Below, piece by piece: positions 7,502 through 15,769 of a DNA stretch of 64,000 bases. The notes under the pieces are model-generated. The model worked only from the letters and a program-made list of their open reading frames with translations, was not told where the DNA came from and ran no database searches. The DNA is taken from contig NZ_FNCZ01000003.1 of the NCBI RefSeq assembly GCF_900099995.1, positions 124,001-188,000 of the forward strand. Direction: 5' to 3'. Both the position numbers and the translations under genes were made by a program. Position 1 is the first letter of the stretch. Every line of letters starts with the position of its first letter. Source of the stretch: Winogradskyella thalassocola. Lineage in GTDB: Bacteria; Bacteroidota; Bacteroidia; Flavobacteriales; Flavobacteriaceae.

Positions 7502-9307
7502 TTATTTTGTTGGGATAAAGCCATTCTTTCTACTAAATTTTATATGATTTACTTTGTCTTTAACATCCGTTGGTGGTTCTTCATTCTCAATAACTATTAC
7601 CTGATGTAATTCACTTTGAGTAGTTATATATCTATAAAAATCCATTGCTAAGTCATCACTTATTGTTATTTCATCTACATTTTCAGGTTTGCGATAAGTT
7701 ACCAATGGAGAATCTATAATTGGCACACCTATTGAATATTCTTTTTGAATTAATAATTCTTGGAGTGCTACAATAAAAGCAGAATAAATGATTGCACGAT
7801 ATCCTTTCCCAGATAGATTTCTGTCTTCACCTGAAATTACAAAATCATTTTGCTCTTCACTATAACTGACATCAGTTAGATTTGGGTAATTATAACCTTT
7901 AAGAACAGATTTTATCGCTTTTGAAAGAGGTGTTAATGATGCAGTTGATATATGTTCAAATGTTTCTTTAGAATTAGGTATAGAATTTTCTAGTTTTTCT
8001 TTTTCTGCTTTAAATTTTTCAAGCTGTTCAAATTTATATAAAGCTCCAAGAGCTATACTTTTCTTTTCATTTTGTCGGTTGATTTGTTCAATTATCAACC
8101 CCATTTCCAAGCCAACTCCTTTATCAATTTCTAAAGTGTATTTATTTATGATATTCTCTAAATCAGAAACTTCTATAGAGATATCCTTAAATTCTTCTTT
8201 TAATATTTTTTCTGATTCAAGTAATTCTTGAATCAATGATTCAATTTTTTGTATTTCTCTACTGCAAGAATCTATTATTTTATTTATGTCTGCAATTGAA
8301 CATTTTTCTTCTATTTCTCCATTACAAAGTGGGCAATTACCATTGGTAGAATGATTTTCTTCATTTAATAAAACACTTGTTTCAATAGTCGATTTTAAGC
8401 GTGATACATCTGAATAGTAATGAGATTTTAATAAGTCTGTTCTTTTATATAACTCTTCGATTATTCTTTTACGTGATTGTTTTTTATGAAGAATGACTAA
8501 AGTTTTTACTCTTTCAGTTTCTATTTCATTGAATTTATTCTGAAGATTAGAATGGTTTTCTGTTAATTTTTTAATTAAAGAATTAGTTTCATTCAGCATC
8601 AATGATGGTTCAATTTTAAAAGTTTTTAAATCCTTAGTATTGTCATTTATAAACTCTTTTAATATTTCTAATTTTCCTTTCCTATTTGCTATTTGGTTTT
8701 TAGAAAGGGATTCAATTATAGTACTATCATCATTTCCTGTAACAATTAATTTTAAAACATTTGATTCCTCGGTAGCTTTTGTATAATGACTAACTATTAA
8801 TGATTCCTCAGTAGTGATTTTGGATTCATTAACCATTGAGAATTTTACAATATCACGATATGAAATTGGTCTAGTTTTTCCCTTTTGGTTTGTTCTGATT
8901 TTTTTGCCTGTAAGATTATTTAGTTTAAGTAAAAAAGCGGAAACAGTTTGTTCATTATAGGGACTATGTTTTCTATCAAGAATTTCGAATTCATCAGTTT
9001 CTTTAATTTTATCTATAGATGAATTATAAAGTTTAAAATTACCACCTTTTAAATCACTTAATAAAGTATAAGTTGTGTTTGTTGAATCAATTAATTCTAA
9101 ATAGATAAAATCGTAATTTCTTGATTCTTTAATAGGTTTTGGAGGTTTTGAACCACCAAACATATAATTGAAACATTGGAAAATATATGATTTACCCACG
9201 TTTGAAGGACCAGTAATGATATTAACGCCTTTTTTAAAAACGATACTTGCATTTTCAACTGATTTACCAATCAGTCTTAACTCTTTTATTATGAACCCTG
9301 TTTTCAT
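7502..9307 (-). CDS. ABC-3C system ATPase (DUF3732-like, SMC/Rad50-type with zinc hook)
   Basis: A 601-residue ABC-type ATPase without membrane segments. Walker A is GPSNVGKS at residues 33-40. A long coiled-coil region (about 200-450) carries a Rad50-like hook CPLC at 325-328 with a further Cys at 336. The signature-like motif LSGKGYRAI is at 498-506, Walker B GVPIIDSPL at 527-535, and a switch region VIVIENEEPP follows. The order matches the DUF3732-type ATPases described as the third component of ABC-three-component conflict systems. Its ATG overlaps the stop of the middle component by one base (TAATG), implying coupled translation. It probably senses or clamps nucleic acid and controls the nuclease-like partner; that function is inferred. 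Confidence 0.85.
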   Translation of the reverse strand: MKTGFIIKELRLIGKSVENASIVFKKGVNIITGPSNVGKSYIFQCFNYMFGGSKPPKPIKESRNYDFIYLELIDSTNTTYTLLSDLKGGNFKLYNSSIDKIKETDEFEILDRKHSPYNEQTVSAFLLKLNNLTGKKIRTNQKGKTRPISYRDIVKFSMVNESKITTEESLIVSHYTKATEESNVLKLIVTGNDDSTIIESLSKNQIANRKGKLEILKEFINDNTKDLKTFKIEPSLMLNETNSLIKKLTENHSNLQNKFNEIETERVKTLVILHKKQSRKRIIEELYKRTDLLKSHYYSDVSRLKSTIETSVLLNEENHSTNGNCPLCNGEIEEKCSIADINKIIDSCSREIQKIESLIQELLESEKILKEEFKDISIEVSDLENIINKYTLEIDKGVGLEMGLIIEQINRQNEKKSIALGALYKFEQLEKFKAEKEKLENSIPNSKETFEHISTASLTPLSKAIKSVLKGYNYPNLTDVSYSEEQNDFVISGEDRNLSGKGYRAIIYSAFIVALQELLIQKEYSIGVPIIDSPLVTYRKPENVDEITISDDLAMDFYRYITTQSELHQVIVIENEEPPTDVKDKVNHIKFSRKNGFIPTK

Positions 9308-9789
9308 TATTGTAAAATTTCAATATTAAACTCGTTATCTATCTCTGATAATTTTGGAGTCATAATATTTTTTAGTTCTTGTTTGGTGTGTTTTGAGAAT
9401 TTATTAATAGCCCAATTCGCTTTTTCTTGAAGTTTGATTGAATATAGCTCTTCCAGAGATTCAAGAAATGGCATTGCATTTTCAGTTGCCTTATATTCTA
9501 TACCATTAAAATTATATTGTTTTTCAATTAAGTTCTTTGTGATAAAAAGATTTAATCCTTTTTCTATAATTGAACTTCTAACCATTATTTCACCTGATCG
9601 ATAAGGTACCGCGGGATGTAGACTTTGCGTTGTTTTGTCAATGTCTGCTGAATGTATAGTTAGGTAATCTAGATAAACAAGGTTTTGTAAATCAAAAGAT
9701 TTTGGAAATGCCTCATTTAATATAGTTAAGATTCGAAGACCAGATTCAACACTGTTATTGAATGGATTTATGTTTTTTTTAGTTTTCAT
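9307..9789 (-). CDS. ABC-3C system middle component 2
   Basis: A 160-residue protein; the characteristic stretches NPFNNSVESGLRILTILNEA and LVYLDYLTIHSAD, then LHPAVPYRSGEIMVRSS, are those I associate with ABC-three-component middle component 2, a small winged-helix-like protein. The frame is open three codons further upstream (9798). The ATG at 9789 overlaps the stop of the preceding gene as TAATG, exactly like the next junction, so I prefer 9789. It links the nuclease-like first component to the ATPase. Detailed function is not known for the family. Confidence 0.83.
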   Translation of the reverse strand: MKTKKNINPFNNSVESGLRILTILNEAFPKSFDLQNLVYLDYLTIHSADIDKTTQSLHPAVPYRSGEIMVRSSIIEKGLNLFITKNLIEKQYNFNGIEYKATENAMPFLESLEELYSIKLQEKANWAINKFSKHTKQELKNIMTPKLSEIDNEFNIEILQ

Positions 9790-10838
9790 TATGTCCATTT
9801 AATTTTATTATCATTAACTAACTGATGACAAATTCCCTTCTTATCATAAATTAGGCTGACGTCCTTTAGTGGGTTTGAGGAAATTATTACTTTACTAGCT
9901 TCTTTTTCTACTTCTTTTACTTTTATGAAGCTATTCGAATGAATATCTTCTACAATATCAACAATACCTTCAAATATTTCTTTTTGAAAATCATCAAAGG
10001 TGTCAATGGGTAGGTTATCTCTAGTGAAATTCCTTAACTGTTCTGCATGATGAAAACTTATTCTAGCTCTAGTAAAATGGTTTTTGTAATGTTCTTTTGA
10101 ATCTAAATCTATTACATTTTTGTAATCTTCTTTGCTTTCAGAACCGTATGCAGTTAAAAGTTGATTAACGTATGTGGTTTCCGAACTTTGGATTGAACTT
10201 GGTATAGTATCGGTATCTAATTTTTCACGTTCAGGTAGTCCACCACCAAACCTTATTAGATGATTTGGATGCGAAATATGTTCTTTTAAAATATTCTTAG
10301 TGTGAATTTTTGAAAAAATTGAAAAGTCAAAATTATTTACCCAGTTTAAAAATTCTCCTTCTAATTTAATTCCACCTACAGTAGTGTCAATTTTACAATG
10401 TTTATCCCAATTATTTACTAATGCATTTTTTAGTTCGGTTGGATTTTGAAGTAATTTGGAAAGTGAAGTTCCACAACCTTTTGGTGCAATAAAATAAAAT
10501 TTTCTAGGTATTGGGTATTCTAATTTAAAAGTATAGTATAATATTTTAATAAATTCTTTATATACTTGAGCAGGTCTTAATGCATTTTCATAATGTTTGC
10601 ATTGAAAACAATCCCAAGTATAGTTTGGTTTGTTTTTATCAGTTACATAGCCTACAACATCTCTTCCTTTATCTCCAGCACCTCCGAATCTTTCAGCTTC
10701 TAAATATTCAGTCTTTTTTATGTCAACCCACTCTTCAATAAAATCTTCCCAGTCATCAAATGACATATGCTCAATCATCTTAAGAGGTATTATCCTCTTA
10801 CCAAAATTGACTTGATGTGATGTTTTGTAGTATGTCAT
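9789..10838 (-). CDS. ABC-3C system first component: restriction-endonuclease-like protein with ABC-3C C-terminal domain
   Basis: A 349-residue protein. The N-terminal domain (about 20-130) has an endonuclease-fold signature: a helix with SFDDWEDFIEEW, then GGAGDKGRDVVGY with Asp60, then WDCFQCKHY with Gln79 and Lys81, i.e. the D...QxK pattern of Mrr-like PD-(D/E)xK nucleases. The C-terminal part (about 215-349) has helices with RARISFHHAEQLRNFTRDNL, resembling the C-terminal domains that define ABC-3C systems. It is the first gene of a three-gene minus-strand operon whose junctions are both TAATG. Cleavage of foreign DNA is predicted from the motif; not shown. The upstream region is occupied by a family A repeat. 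Confidence 0.85.
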   Translation of the reverse strand: MTYYKTSHQVNFGKRIIPLKMIEHMSFDDWEDFIEEWVDIKKTEYLEAERFGGAGDKGRDVVGYVTDKNKPNYTWDCFQCKHYENALRPAQVYKEFIKILYYTFKLEYPIPRKFYFIAPKGCGTSLSKLLQNPTELKNALVNNWDKHCKIDTTVGGIKLEGEFLNWVNNFDFSIFSKIHTKNILKEHISHPNHLIRFGGGLPEREKLDTDTIPSSIQSSETTYVNQLLTAYGSESKEDYKNVIDLDSKEHYKNHFTRARISFHHAEQLRNFTRDNLPIDTFDDFQKEIFEGIVDIVEDIHSNSFIKVKEVEKEASKVIISSNPLKDVSLIYDKKGICHQLVNDNKIKWT

Positions 10839-10850
10839 TCGTTTTTTTTA

Positions 10851-10996
10851 GCTTACAGCTAATGTTTATGGATAAGATTAGTAGCGTGTTTTAAGAACCT
10901 AATTTAGCAAATTAATCACAGATAGAAGTCCGTTAGGACTTTCGTAAATAAACTCGTACCAAGCAATTAATTTTATACGGTGTTGGCAACTGGCTT
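10851..10996. repeat. Family A intergenic repeat, copy A1
   Basis: Non-coding element between the ABC-3C operon and the next minus-strand gene, whose stop codon it abuts. It shares long blocks with 13885-14010 and 17551-17697: an AAT(G)TTTA..GTAGCG left part, CCTAATTTAGCAAAT in the middle, a hairpin, and a right end ATTTTATACGGTGTTG. The hairpin is AAGTCC (10926-10931), loop GTTA, GGACTT (10936-10941). The stem sequence differs between copies while pairing is kept. Confidence 0.75.
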
Positions 10997-11419
10997 TTAA
11001 ATTAGATCTTTCATTACGTTATTTTTATGGTTTTCAATAATTTGAATCATTTCACTAATCATTTGTTCCGCTATTTTTTGTTGCTCAAAAATGCTCAAAT
11101 TTCTTGTTTCGTAAAAGTCTTTTGTGTGAACAACTTCTTTTTGAAAGTATTTATATCTCCAAGTGATTGTCAGAGTTCCTGTGCTATAATGAAAGTTTAT
11201 AATTTGATTTGAACCTTGTTCGTAAAGGTTGAAACTCCTATTCTCTAATTTTGTAATATTACCATTGCCATTAAAAACTCCTTCGTTCAGCATATTTACA
11301 ACAAACTTAAATTTTTCATCTAATGAAGTACTTTGTAAATCATACTTGTCCTTATTTAAGTCATTCATAAATTTGAATACAATAAATAAGACAATAACTA
11401 TTAAAATAAACCAAATCAT
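10997..11419 (-). CDS. Small membrane-anchored protein of unknown function
   Basis: A 140-residue protein with a single N-terminal membrane helix (residues 2-18, IWFILIVIVLFIVFKF) and a soluble C-terminal domain, predicted to lie on the cytoplasmic side from the following Lys-rich stretch. The soluble part has a small beta-sheet (GNITKLENRSFNLYEQG, TLTITWRYKYFQKEVVH) and two helices rich in Glu/Gln/Met. No family recognised. It follows the 11427 gene by 7 bp, so the two form an operon. They form a module bounded by repeats of family A (downstream) and family B (upstream). Confidence 0.6.
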   Translation of the reverse strand: MIWFILIVIVLFIVFKFMNDLNKDKYDLQSTSLDEKFKFVVNMLNEGVFNGNGNITKLENRSFNLYEQGSNQIINFHYSTGTLTITWRYKYFQKEVVHTKDFYETRNLSIFEQQKIAEQMISEMIQIIENHKNNVMKDLI

Positions 11420-11426
11420 ATTATTT

Positions 11427-11882
11427 CTATTCTAAAAACCTTTCCAACATTTCTTTAGTAACTTCGTCAACTACACTTTTGATTTCTTGTTCTGTCATTC
11501 CAAGTTTGTGTCTTTCTTTTAAAAAGTGTACTTTATATTTTTCGCTTGCAGTTCCAATAGCATTCTGAATAATTAAACCTTCAAGTGGTGTGTCTTTCAT
11601 TGGGCTTTTTTCAGAAGTCTCTTTAATAACTTTAATCATTCTTTCCCTAATCAAAGATTTTAGTGTATCTTTCTTAGAGAAATTATTATAGGTTTGCTCT
11701 TTCGCAAGTGCTTTAGGTTGGTATCTGCTTTTGATATCATTTCTTTTGTCCGTTGTGGTTTTACCCTTAGTATTCTGAGGTTTAATCCAGTCCTTGTAAT
11801 ACACACCTACATAACTTACAACGTAAATTATAACAAATATTAATAAGATTTCTAACCAGTTAGTTTTTAATAAAAAATTCAT
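11427..11882 (-). CDS. Small membrane-anchored protein of unknown function
   Basis: A 151-residue protein with an N-terminal membrane helix (about residues 9-28, WLEILLIFVIIYVVSYVGVY). A Lys/Thr/Asp-rich linker follows, then a C-terminal helical domain (LKSLIRERMIKVIKETSEK through LGMTEQEIKSVVDEVTKEML). The topology is the same as that of its downstream neighbour at 10997, suggesting the pair works together at the membrane. No known family was recognised. Confidence 0.6.
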   Translation of the reverse strand: MNFLLKTNWLEILLIFVIIYVVSYVGVYYKDWIKPQNTKGKTTTDKRNDIKSRYQPKALAKEQTYNNFSKKDTLKSLIRERMIKVIKETSEKSPMKDTPLEGLIIQNAIGTASEKYKVHFLKERHKLGMTEQEIKSVVDEVTKEMLERFLE

Positions 11883-11929
11883 TCTATCGGTTGTGTTATT
11901 TATTCAATACAGTTCGGTTTTTTCAACTT

Positions 11930-12165
11930 GTTGCTAACTAGTTATATCATAACTTTTATCATTCATATCACACAAATTAGCCACGTAATAGCAAGTGTTT
12001 TAAATATTTAAAGTCATCAGCCACGAAGTTAATTCTATTTCTTATAAAACCTATACGTAAAGTTACGTATAGCTTCTCTTCGTCAAAAGCTAAGTTAAAA
12101 CCTTCTATTCTAAATAACTTACGGTAAACCGTAATCGCCAATTCATAAAAATTGAAACTCTATAA
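11930..12165. repeat. Family B intergenic repeat, copy B1
   Basis: About 235 bp of non-coding sequence that aligns along its length, in the same orientation, with 19106-19325. Shared blocks include TAACTTTTAT..CATATC near the left, ACGAAGTTAA, CTATACG.AAAGTTAC, AAAGC.AAGTT, TTACGG.AAACC and GAAACT at the right. This copy contains two perfect inverted repeats, CTATACGTAA/TTACGTATAG (12051-12072) and TTACGGT/ACCGTAA (12119-12134). It fills most of the 351-bp gap between 11882 and 12234; apart from the terminator at 12173 I see nothing else there. Confidence 0.7.
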
Positions 12166-12172
12166 AAACCAA

Positions 12173-12204
12173 AAACCACCAAGCTTTCGCCAAGTGGTTT
12201 TATA
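12173..12204 (-). terminator. Rho-independent terminator of the SDR gene
   Basis: Inverted repeat AAACCAC (12173-12179) / GTGGTTT (12194-12200); read on the minus strand it is followed by a T-rich run. It lies 30 bp past the stop of the 12234 gene. Confidence 0.6.
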
Positions 12205-12233
12205 TTCCTATATATTATAAGTATGGATTAAAT

Positions 12234-13241
12234 CTACTGCACTTTCCAATCCGTTTTTAAATACCTAAGTGCTTCTTCTAAAGCTTGTTTTGATGGTTTA
12301 GGATTAAAGTCTAATTCTTCTTTAGATTTACGAATGTCATAATCTTGTTTAAGTCCATAAAACATATCTAAATAATGCCGTTGCAATAAGGGTTCTTTTC
12401 CTGTGAGTTTACTGCTGAACTCCATGAGACCAGCCACCGTGTACAATAAGCATTTGGGTACTTTTTTAGGGGTTTTTAATTGTAATTCTGGATACAGCTT
12501 TGCGGCTATGTTTACACTGTCTTGTAAGGTGGTGTGTGTTGGGTTAGAGAGGATATAGCGTTCTTGGTCTTTGCCTTTTAGCATGGCTTGGTACGCGCCA
12601 AAAGCGACGTCTTTTACATCTACCCAGTTTAAGGTGACGTTGGTGTCTACAGGGATTTCGCCTTTTAAAATTTGGTAGACTAAGTTGTTAGAATAACTGA
12701 GTTTGTGGGCCTGGCTGCCAATCATTGCCGATGGTAAAATGAGAACGGTTCTGATGTTGTATGTTTCACCTAAGGCTAAAGCCAGTTTATCAGAATCGTT
12801 TTTAGAATTGTAATACCAGTTTCGTCGGTCTGTATTATAACCGTTATCTACGTTGGCCGGTAAGGTGTTAAAGTCTAAAGCTGCCACAGAACTGACATAG
12901 ACGATGTTTTTAACGCCGCATGCTTTAGCGCTATCGAACAGGTTTTGGGTGCCTTTTAGGTTGTTGTCGTAAATCTCCGTTTTTGGGTCTTTTGCCCACA
13001 TGCTAAAGTTGGCGGCTACAGCATAGATGTGCGTGACGTCTTTACATGCTTTTCTTAGGGTTGCTTTGTTTAGAAGATTGGCTTGTACCACTTCACAATC
13101 TAAACCTTTAAACGGTGCGGTGTTATTTATATCTCTAACGGTTGTTCTTACGTTTTGGTTTTTGGATACCAACAAACGGATTAGATTGTTTGCTAAATGG
13201 CCATTGCCACCGGTTACTAAGGCTAAGTCTTTACTCATCAC
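12234..13241 (-). CDS. Extended SDR / NAD-dependent epimerase-dehydratase family reductase
   Basis: A 335-residue cytoplasmic protein of the extended short-chain dehydrogenase family, closest in look to dihydroflavonol-4-reductase-like enzymes. The nucleotide-binding motif is VTGGNGHLANNL (the last glycine of GxxGxxG is Ala), followed by DNNLKGTQNL, the catalytic serine motif YVSSVAAL, and WYYNSKNDSDK, which fits YxxxK. C-terminal helices (about 240-335) form the substrate domain. The substrate cannot be told. It lies 60 bp downstream of a Crp/Fnr regulator on the same strand that may control it. The second ATG (13238) is equally possible as start. Confidence 0.85.
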   Translation of the reverse strand: MMSKDLALVTGGNGHLANNLIRLLVSKNQNVRTTVRDINNTAPFKGLDCEVVQANLLNKATLRKACKDVTHIYAVAANFSMWAKDPKTEIYDNNLKGTQNLFDSAKACGVKNIVYVSSVAALDFNTLPANVDNGYNTDRRNWYYNSKNDSDKLALALGETYNIRTVLILPSAMIGSQAHKLSYSNNLVYQILKGEIPVDTNVTLNWVDVKDVAFGAYQAMLKGKDQERYILSNPTHTTLQDSVNIAAKLYPELQLKTPKKVPKCLLYTVAGLMEFSSKLTGKEPLLQRHYLDMFYGLKQDYDIRKSKEELDFNPKPSKQALEEALRYLKTDWKVQ

Positions 13242-13300
13242 TATTGTTTTTTTGTTTGCGTAAAGGTCTGCCGTAATGCCGCGTTGAAAAATAACAAATG

Positions 13301-13870
13301 TTAGATAGTGATCTGTTTTCTAATCCGACTTAAAGATTGCGGTTCCATACCTAAGAAGGAAGCGATATTGTCTATAGAGACGTTTAGGGCTAGGTTAGGC
13401 TGTTGTGTTATAAATTTTAGATAGCGTTCTTTTGCTGATAATACCTGGAAATCTTTAACACGTTCTATTTTACAATTGAGGTGCTCGTTGGTGACCGTTT
13501 TTATAAAGTCACTCCAAAATGTCGATTGTGCTTGAATTAACTCGAAATCTGGTTTAGAGATTTTAAGAAGTTTACAATCGGTAACAGTTTCGTAATAGTC
13601 TGGCGCTGGAGTTTCACTCATAAAACTCTCTAGGGAGGTGAAGAAATCGTGTTCGGCTACTAAATGTTGCACTACAATTTTACCATCAACATTTTCATAA
13701 CCTTTTACAATGCCTTCACTTAGAAAATACACATAGCGTTCTATTTTTCCGGTTTCTAAGAGTAGGGTGTTGGCTGGTACATTTTGGGAGGTAAAATAGG
13801 TTTCCACTAAACGGCTATCGGTTTGAGATAGGGTACATCGCGATTGGATATAGTGGTGTAAGTTTTTCAT
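13301..13870 (-). CDS. Crp/Fnr family transcriptional regulator
   Basis: A 189-residue regulator: N-terminal cyclic-nucleotide-binding-like beta-barrel (about 25-110, with VPANTLLLETGKIERYVYFL and SEGIVKGYENVDG) and C-terminal winged helix with VSIDNIASFLGMEPQSLSRI, the recognition helix typical of short Bacteroidota Crp/Fnr proteins. No cysteine cluster for an iron-sulfur centre. It is upstream of the SDR gene, and is one of three Crp/Fnr genes within 4.3 kb (13301, 15770, 17053). Effector unknown. Confidence 0.88.
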   Translation of the reverse strand: MKNLHHYIQSRCTLSQTDSRLVETYFTSQNVPANTLLLETGKIERYVYFLSEGIVKGYENVDGKIVVQHLVAEHDFFTSLESFMSETPAPDYYETVTDCKLLKISKPDFELIQAQSTFWSDFIKTVTNEHLNCKIERVKDFQVLSAKERYLKFITQQPNLALNVSIDNIASFLGMEPQSLSRIRKQITI

Positions 13871-13884
13871 GGGTATGATTTAAA

Positions 13885-14010
13885 TAGTGTTTGTGTATGG
13901 TTAAGCACCTAATTTAGCAAATATATCACAGATAGTATATTCCGCAGGAATGCTTGTAAGTTGGCAGTGCACTACCCAATTAATTATACACGGTTTTACC
14001 TGCTGGCTTT
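13885..14010. repeat. Family A intergenic repeat, copy A2
   Basis: Shares CACCTAATTTAGCAAAT, ATCACAGATAG and the right end AATTATACACGGTTTT..CTGGCTTT with copy A1, but its left part is shortened. The hairpin at the conserved place is ATTCC (13939-13943), loop GCA, GGAAT (13947-13951): one base pair differs from A1 by a matched change on both arms. It lies upstream of the Crp/Fnr gene at 13301. Confidence 0.7.
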
Positions 14011-14081
14011 TTTTTTCTAAATCCATAGTATCCACAAATTAGAGCGAATAACATAATCACACCGTTAATTATCCAAAATGT

Positions 14082-14357
14082 CTATTCATATTTTCTTTCA
14101 ATTAGTAATTCATAACTTGGTCCAGGCACATTTGTTTGAATTCCAACATTTAGACTATTCGGTTTCGAGTTGGCATTTGTAAATTTTAATTTCAATTCAT
14201 ATTCTCGACCTGAATCACTAAAAAAAAAACCATTCTCTTCATTAATTTCTATTGGTTTTCCATTGTTATAAATCGCTACGTTTATTTCATAAGGATCAAT
14301 TGAGTCAATCTTATTATACGGTGTTGGGCATAGTGTTTTAACGTATTGCTTCGTCAA
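14082..14357 (-). pseudogene. Probable truncated membrane-protein gene
   Basis: Ninety-one codons overlapping the end of the SnoaL-like gene by 20 nt. The first 18 or so codons come from that gene's tail and a repeat remnant, so a genuine start is missing. From about IDSIDPYEINVAIYNNGK the composition looks like real protein (GREYELKLKFTNANSKP, then NVPGPSYELLIERKYE). It stops at a TAG (14084-14082). Directly after the TAG the same frame continues as TFWIINGVIMLFALICGYYG and FRKKK, a clear membrane anchor. The TAG is therefore probably a nonsense mutation, and the gene has lost both its start and its anchor. An alternative is a short intact secreted-type ORF, which I find less likely. Confidence 0.5.
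14313..14333. repeat. Remnant of the right end of a family A repeat
   Basis: TTATACGGTGTTGGGCA here matches the right ends of copies A1 and A3 (TTATACGGTGTTG). It sits just after the SnoaL-like gene's stop, so the truncated ORF at 14082 lies between two family A right ends. Confidence 0.5.
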
Positions 14358-14802
14358 CCAATTTGCTATCTACAAACTGCTCAAAACTGATAATCTTACC
14401 ATTGTTTAGTTTCCATATATGGGCAACCCGAGCTTCAAAATACTTGTTTGTTTTTTTATAGGTGCCGGAATATGTGCCATAAGCAACTACTTTGTCTTCA
14501 TTTGCTATATAATCTTCGGGTGAAAATTTATAATCAATCCACTCGCTACCTAAGCGCTGAAAAACATTTTCCGTCACACTTTCTAAACCAATATAAGTTC
14601 CTGCATAAGGAAAACCTTTAGCTTCTGTCCAACTAATATTTTCAGCAACATGTTTGGCCAAGTTTTTACCGTTTTCTTCTGAAGTTTTACCTTCATATGT
14701 ACTTTTTATGATTTCTAAATTCGTCATCGTTTCATTTTTAAATGAACAACTTGACACTACTAAAAGCAATGTCAAGTTGATAATTATTATAAATCTTACC
14801 AT
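14338..14802 (-). CDS. SnoaL/NTF2-like lipoprotein
   Basis: A 154-residue protein. A lipoprotein leader (VVSSC, Cys19) is followed by an NTF2-like cone fold of the SnoaL/ketosteroid-isomerase group: helix NLEIIKSTYEG, then HVAENISWTEAKGFPYAGTY, EDYIANEDKVVAYGTYSGTY and the final strand pair HIWKLNNGKIISFEQFVDS. This resembles nuclear transport factor 2 family proteins in which a bound small molecule sits in the cone; ligand unknown. Its start overlaps the end of the MBL-fold gene by 7 nt, so the two are co-translated. Confidence 0.82.
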   Translation of the reverse strand: MVRFIIIINLTLLLVVSSCSFKNETMTNLEIIKSTYEGKTSEENGKNLAKHVAENISWTEAKGFPYAGTYIGLESVTENVFQRLGSEWIDYKFSPEDYIANEDKVVAYGTYSGTYKKTNKYFEARVAHIWKLNNGKIISFEQFVDSKLVDEAIR

Positions 14803-15686
14803 TTCATTTCTCCTGTGTTCACTTTTGCTCCTAGCATTAAAGCTGTTTCAAAAGTTAAATTCGGATATTTTGATTTTATTGTTGCTATTAAATCTTCAGA
14901 AGTAGTATTGCTTTTTAAAGCGTCTTCATAAAATTGAATGTAATTCTTAGTGTGGTTTACAGCATCAATAGTGAAATCGGAATTAGTATTTGCGTGTGCA
15001 GGAATTACTATTTCAGGTTTTAAATCACTGATGGTATTTAAAATTGAAATCCAATTATTACGTACTTCTGTTGTTTGTGCATCTGCCATCCATACATTAA
15101 ATGTTGTGCCAAACACATTAATTCCGCCTAAAGCTGTTTTAATTGATGGAATCCATACAAAGGTTCTTTTTGGGAAATTTTCTAATCCAATGATTTCTAG
15201 TTTTTCGCCTTCTAACTCAATATAATTTTCTTTTAGAACTTGAGGTAAAATAACGTTAGATGTAATTTTATCACCTAATCTTTCTCCCCAAACTTCCAAT
15301 TTCTTTTGAGCTGTTGCCTTAATATGTTCTACTGTTGCAGGCGATGCATAAGCCGTAACCTCTGGGAAATATTTTTTGAATACTTCTAATCCGAAATAAA
15401 AATCAGGGTCACCATGAGACACATAAATAGTCGTTAATGTTTTACCTGAGTTTTTAATTTCTTGAGCAACTTGTTCTGCCTCTGCTAATGTAAATTGTGC
15501 ATCTATTAATACGGCATCGTTTTTACCTGAGATAATTACTGATGCTACGCCAAAACTGTTTTCTGATGCGTTGTAAACTTGAAGTTTAAATTTGTTTGTT
15601 TCTATTGTTTTGAAACTTTGTGCTTGTGCGTTCATTTTGAATAAAATTAAAATTGTTAATAATGATGTTGAAATAATTGATTTCAT
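14796..15686 (-). CDS. Exported MBL-fold hydrolase-like protein with altered metal motif
   Basis: A 296-residue protein with a signal peptide ending about residue 22 (NAQAQS). The metallo-beta-lactamase fold is clear (SVIISGKNDAVLIDAQFTLA, TIYVSHGDPDFYFGLEVF, IPAHANT). The hallmark HxHxDH is HGDPDF here: His91 and Asp95 remain, the second His is Asp93 and the last is Phe96. His231 lies at the usual place of a late ligand. Either it binds metals in a changed way, as in a known MBL subgroup with HGDPD, or it is not a classical hydrolase. It overlaps the SnoaL-like gene and follows a Crp/Fnr gene by 83 bp. Confidence 0.85.
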   Translation of the reverse strand: MKSIISTSLLTILILFKMNAQAQSFKTIETNKFKLQVYNASENSFGVASVIISGKNDAVLIDAQFTLAEAEQVAQEIKNSGKTLTTIYVSHGDPDFYFGLEVFKKYFPEVTAYASPATVEHIKATAQKKLEVWGERLGDKITSNVILPQVLKENYIELEGEKLEIIGLENFPKRTFVWIPSIKTALGGINVFGTTFNVWMADAQTTEVRNNWISILNTISDLKPEIVIPAHANTNSDFTIDAVNHTKNYIQFYEDALKSNTTSEDLIATIKSKYPNLTFETALMLGAKVNTGEMKW

Positions 15687-15769
15687 TTTGCTTGTATTTA
15701 ATGATGGTACAAAGATGCGATTATTACCTACTTCAAAACATTGAACAAGTTCAATAAATGAATTTTTAA

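Noticed and set aside
11027-11435. Plus-strand short frames opposite the two small membrane-protein genes
   Set aside because: They are shadows of the minus-strand genes; the minus-strand products have proper membrane anchors and sensible composition.
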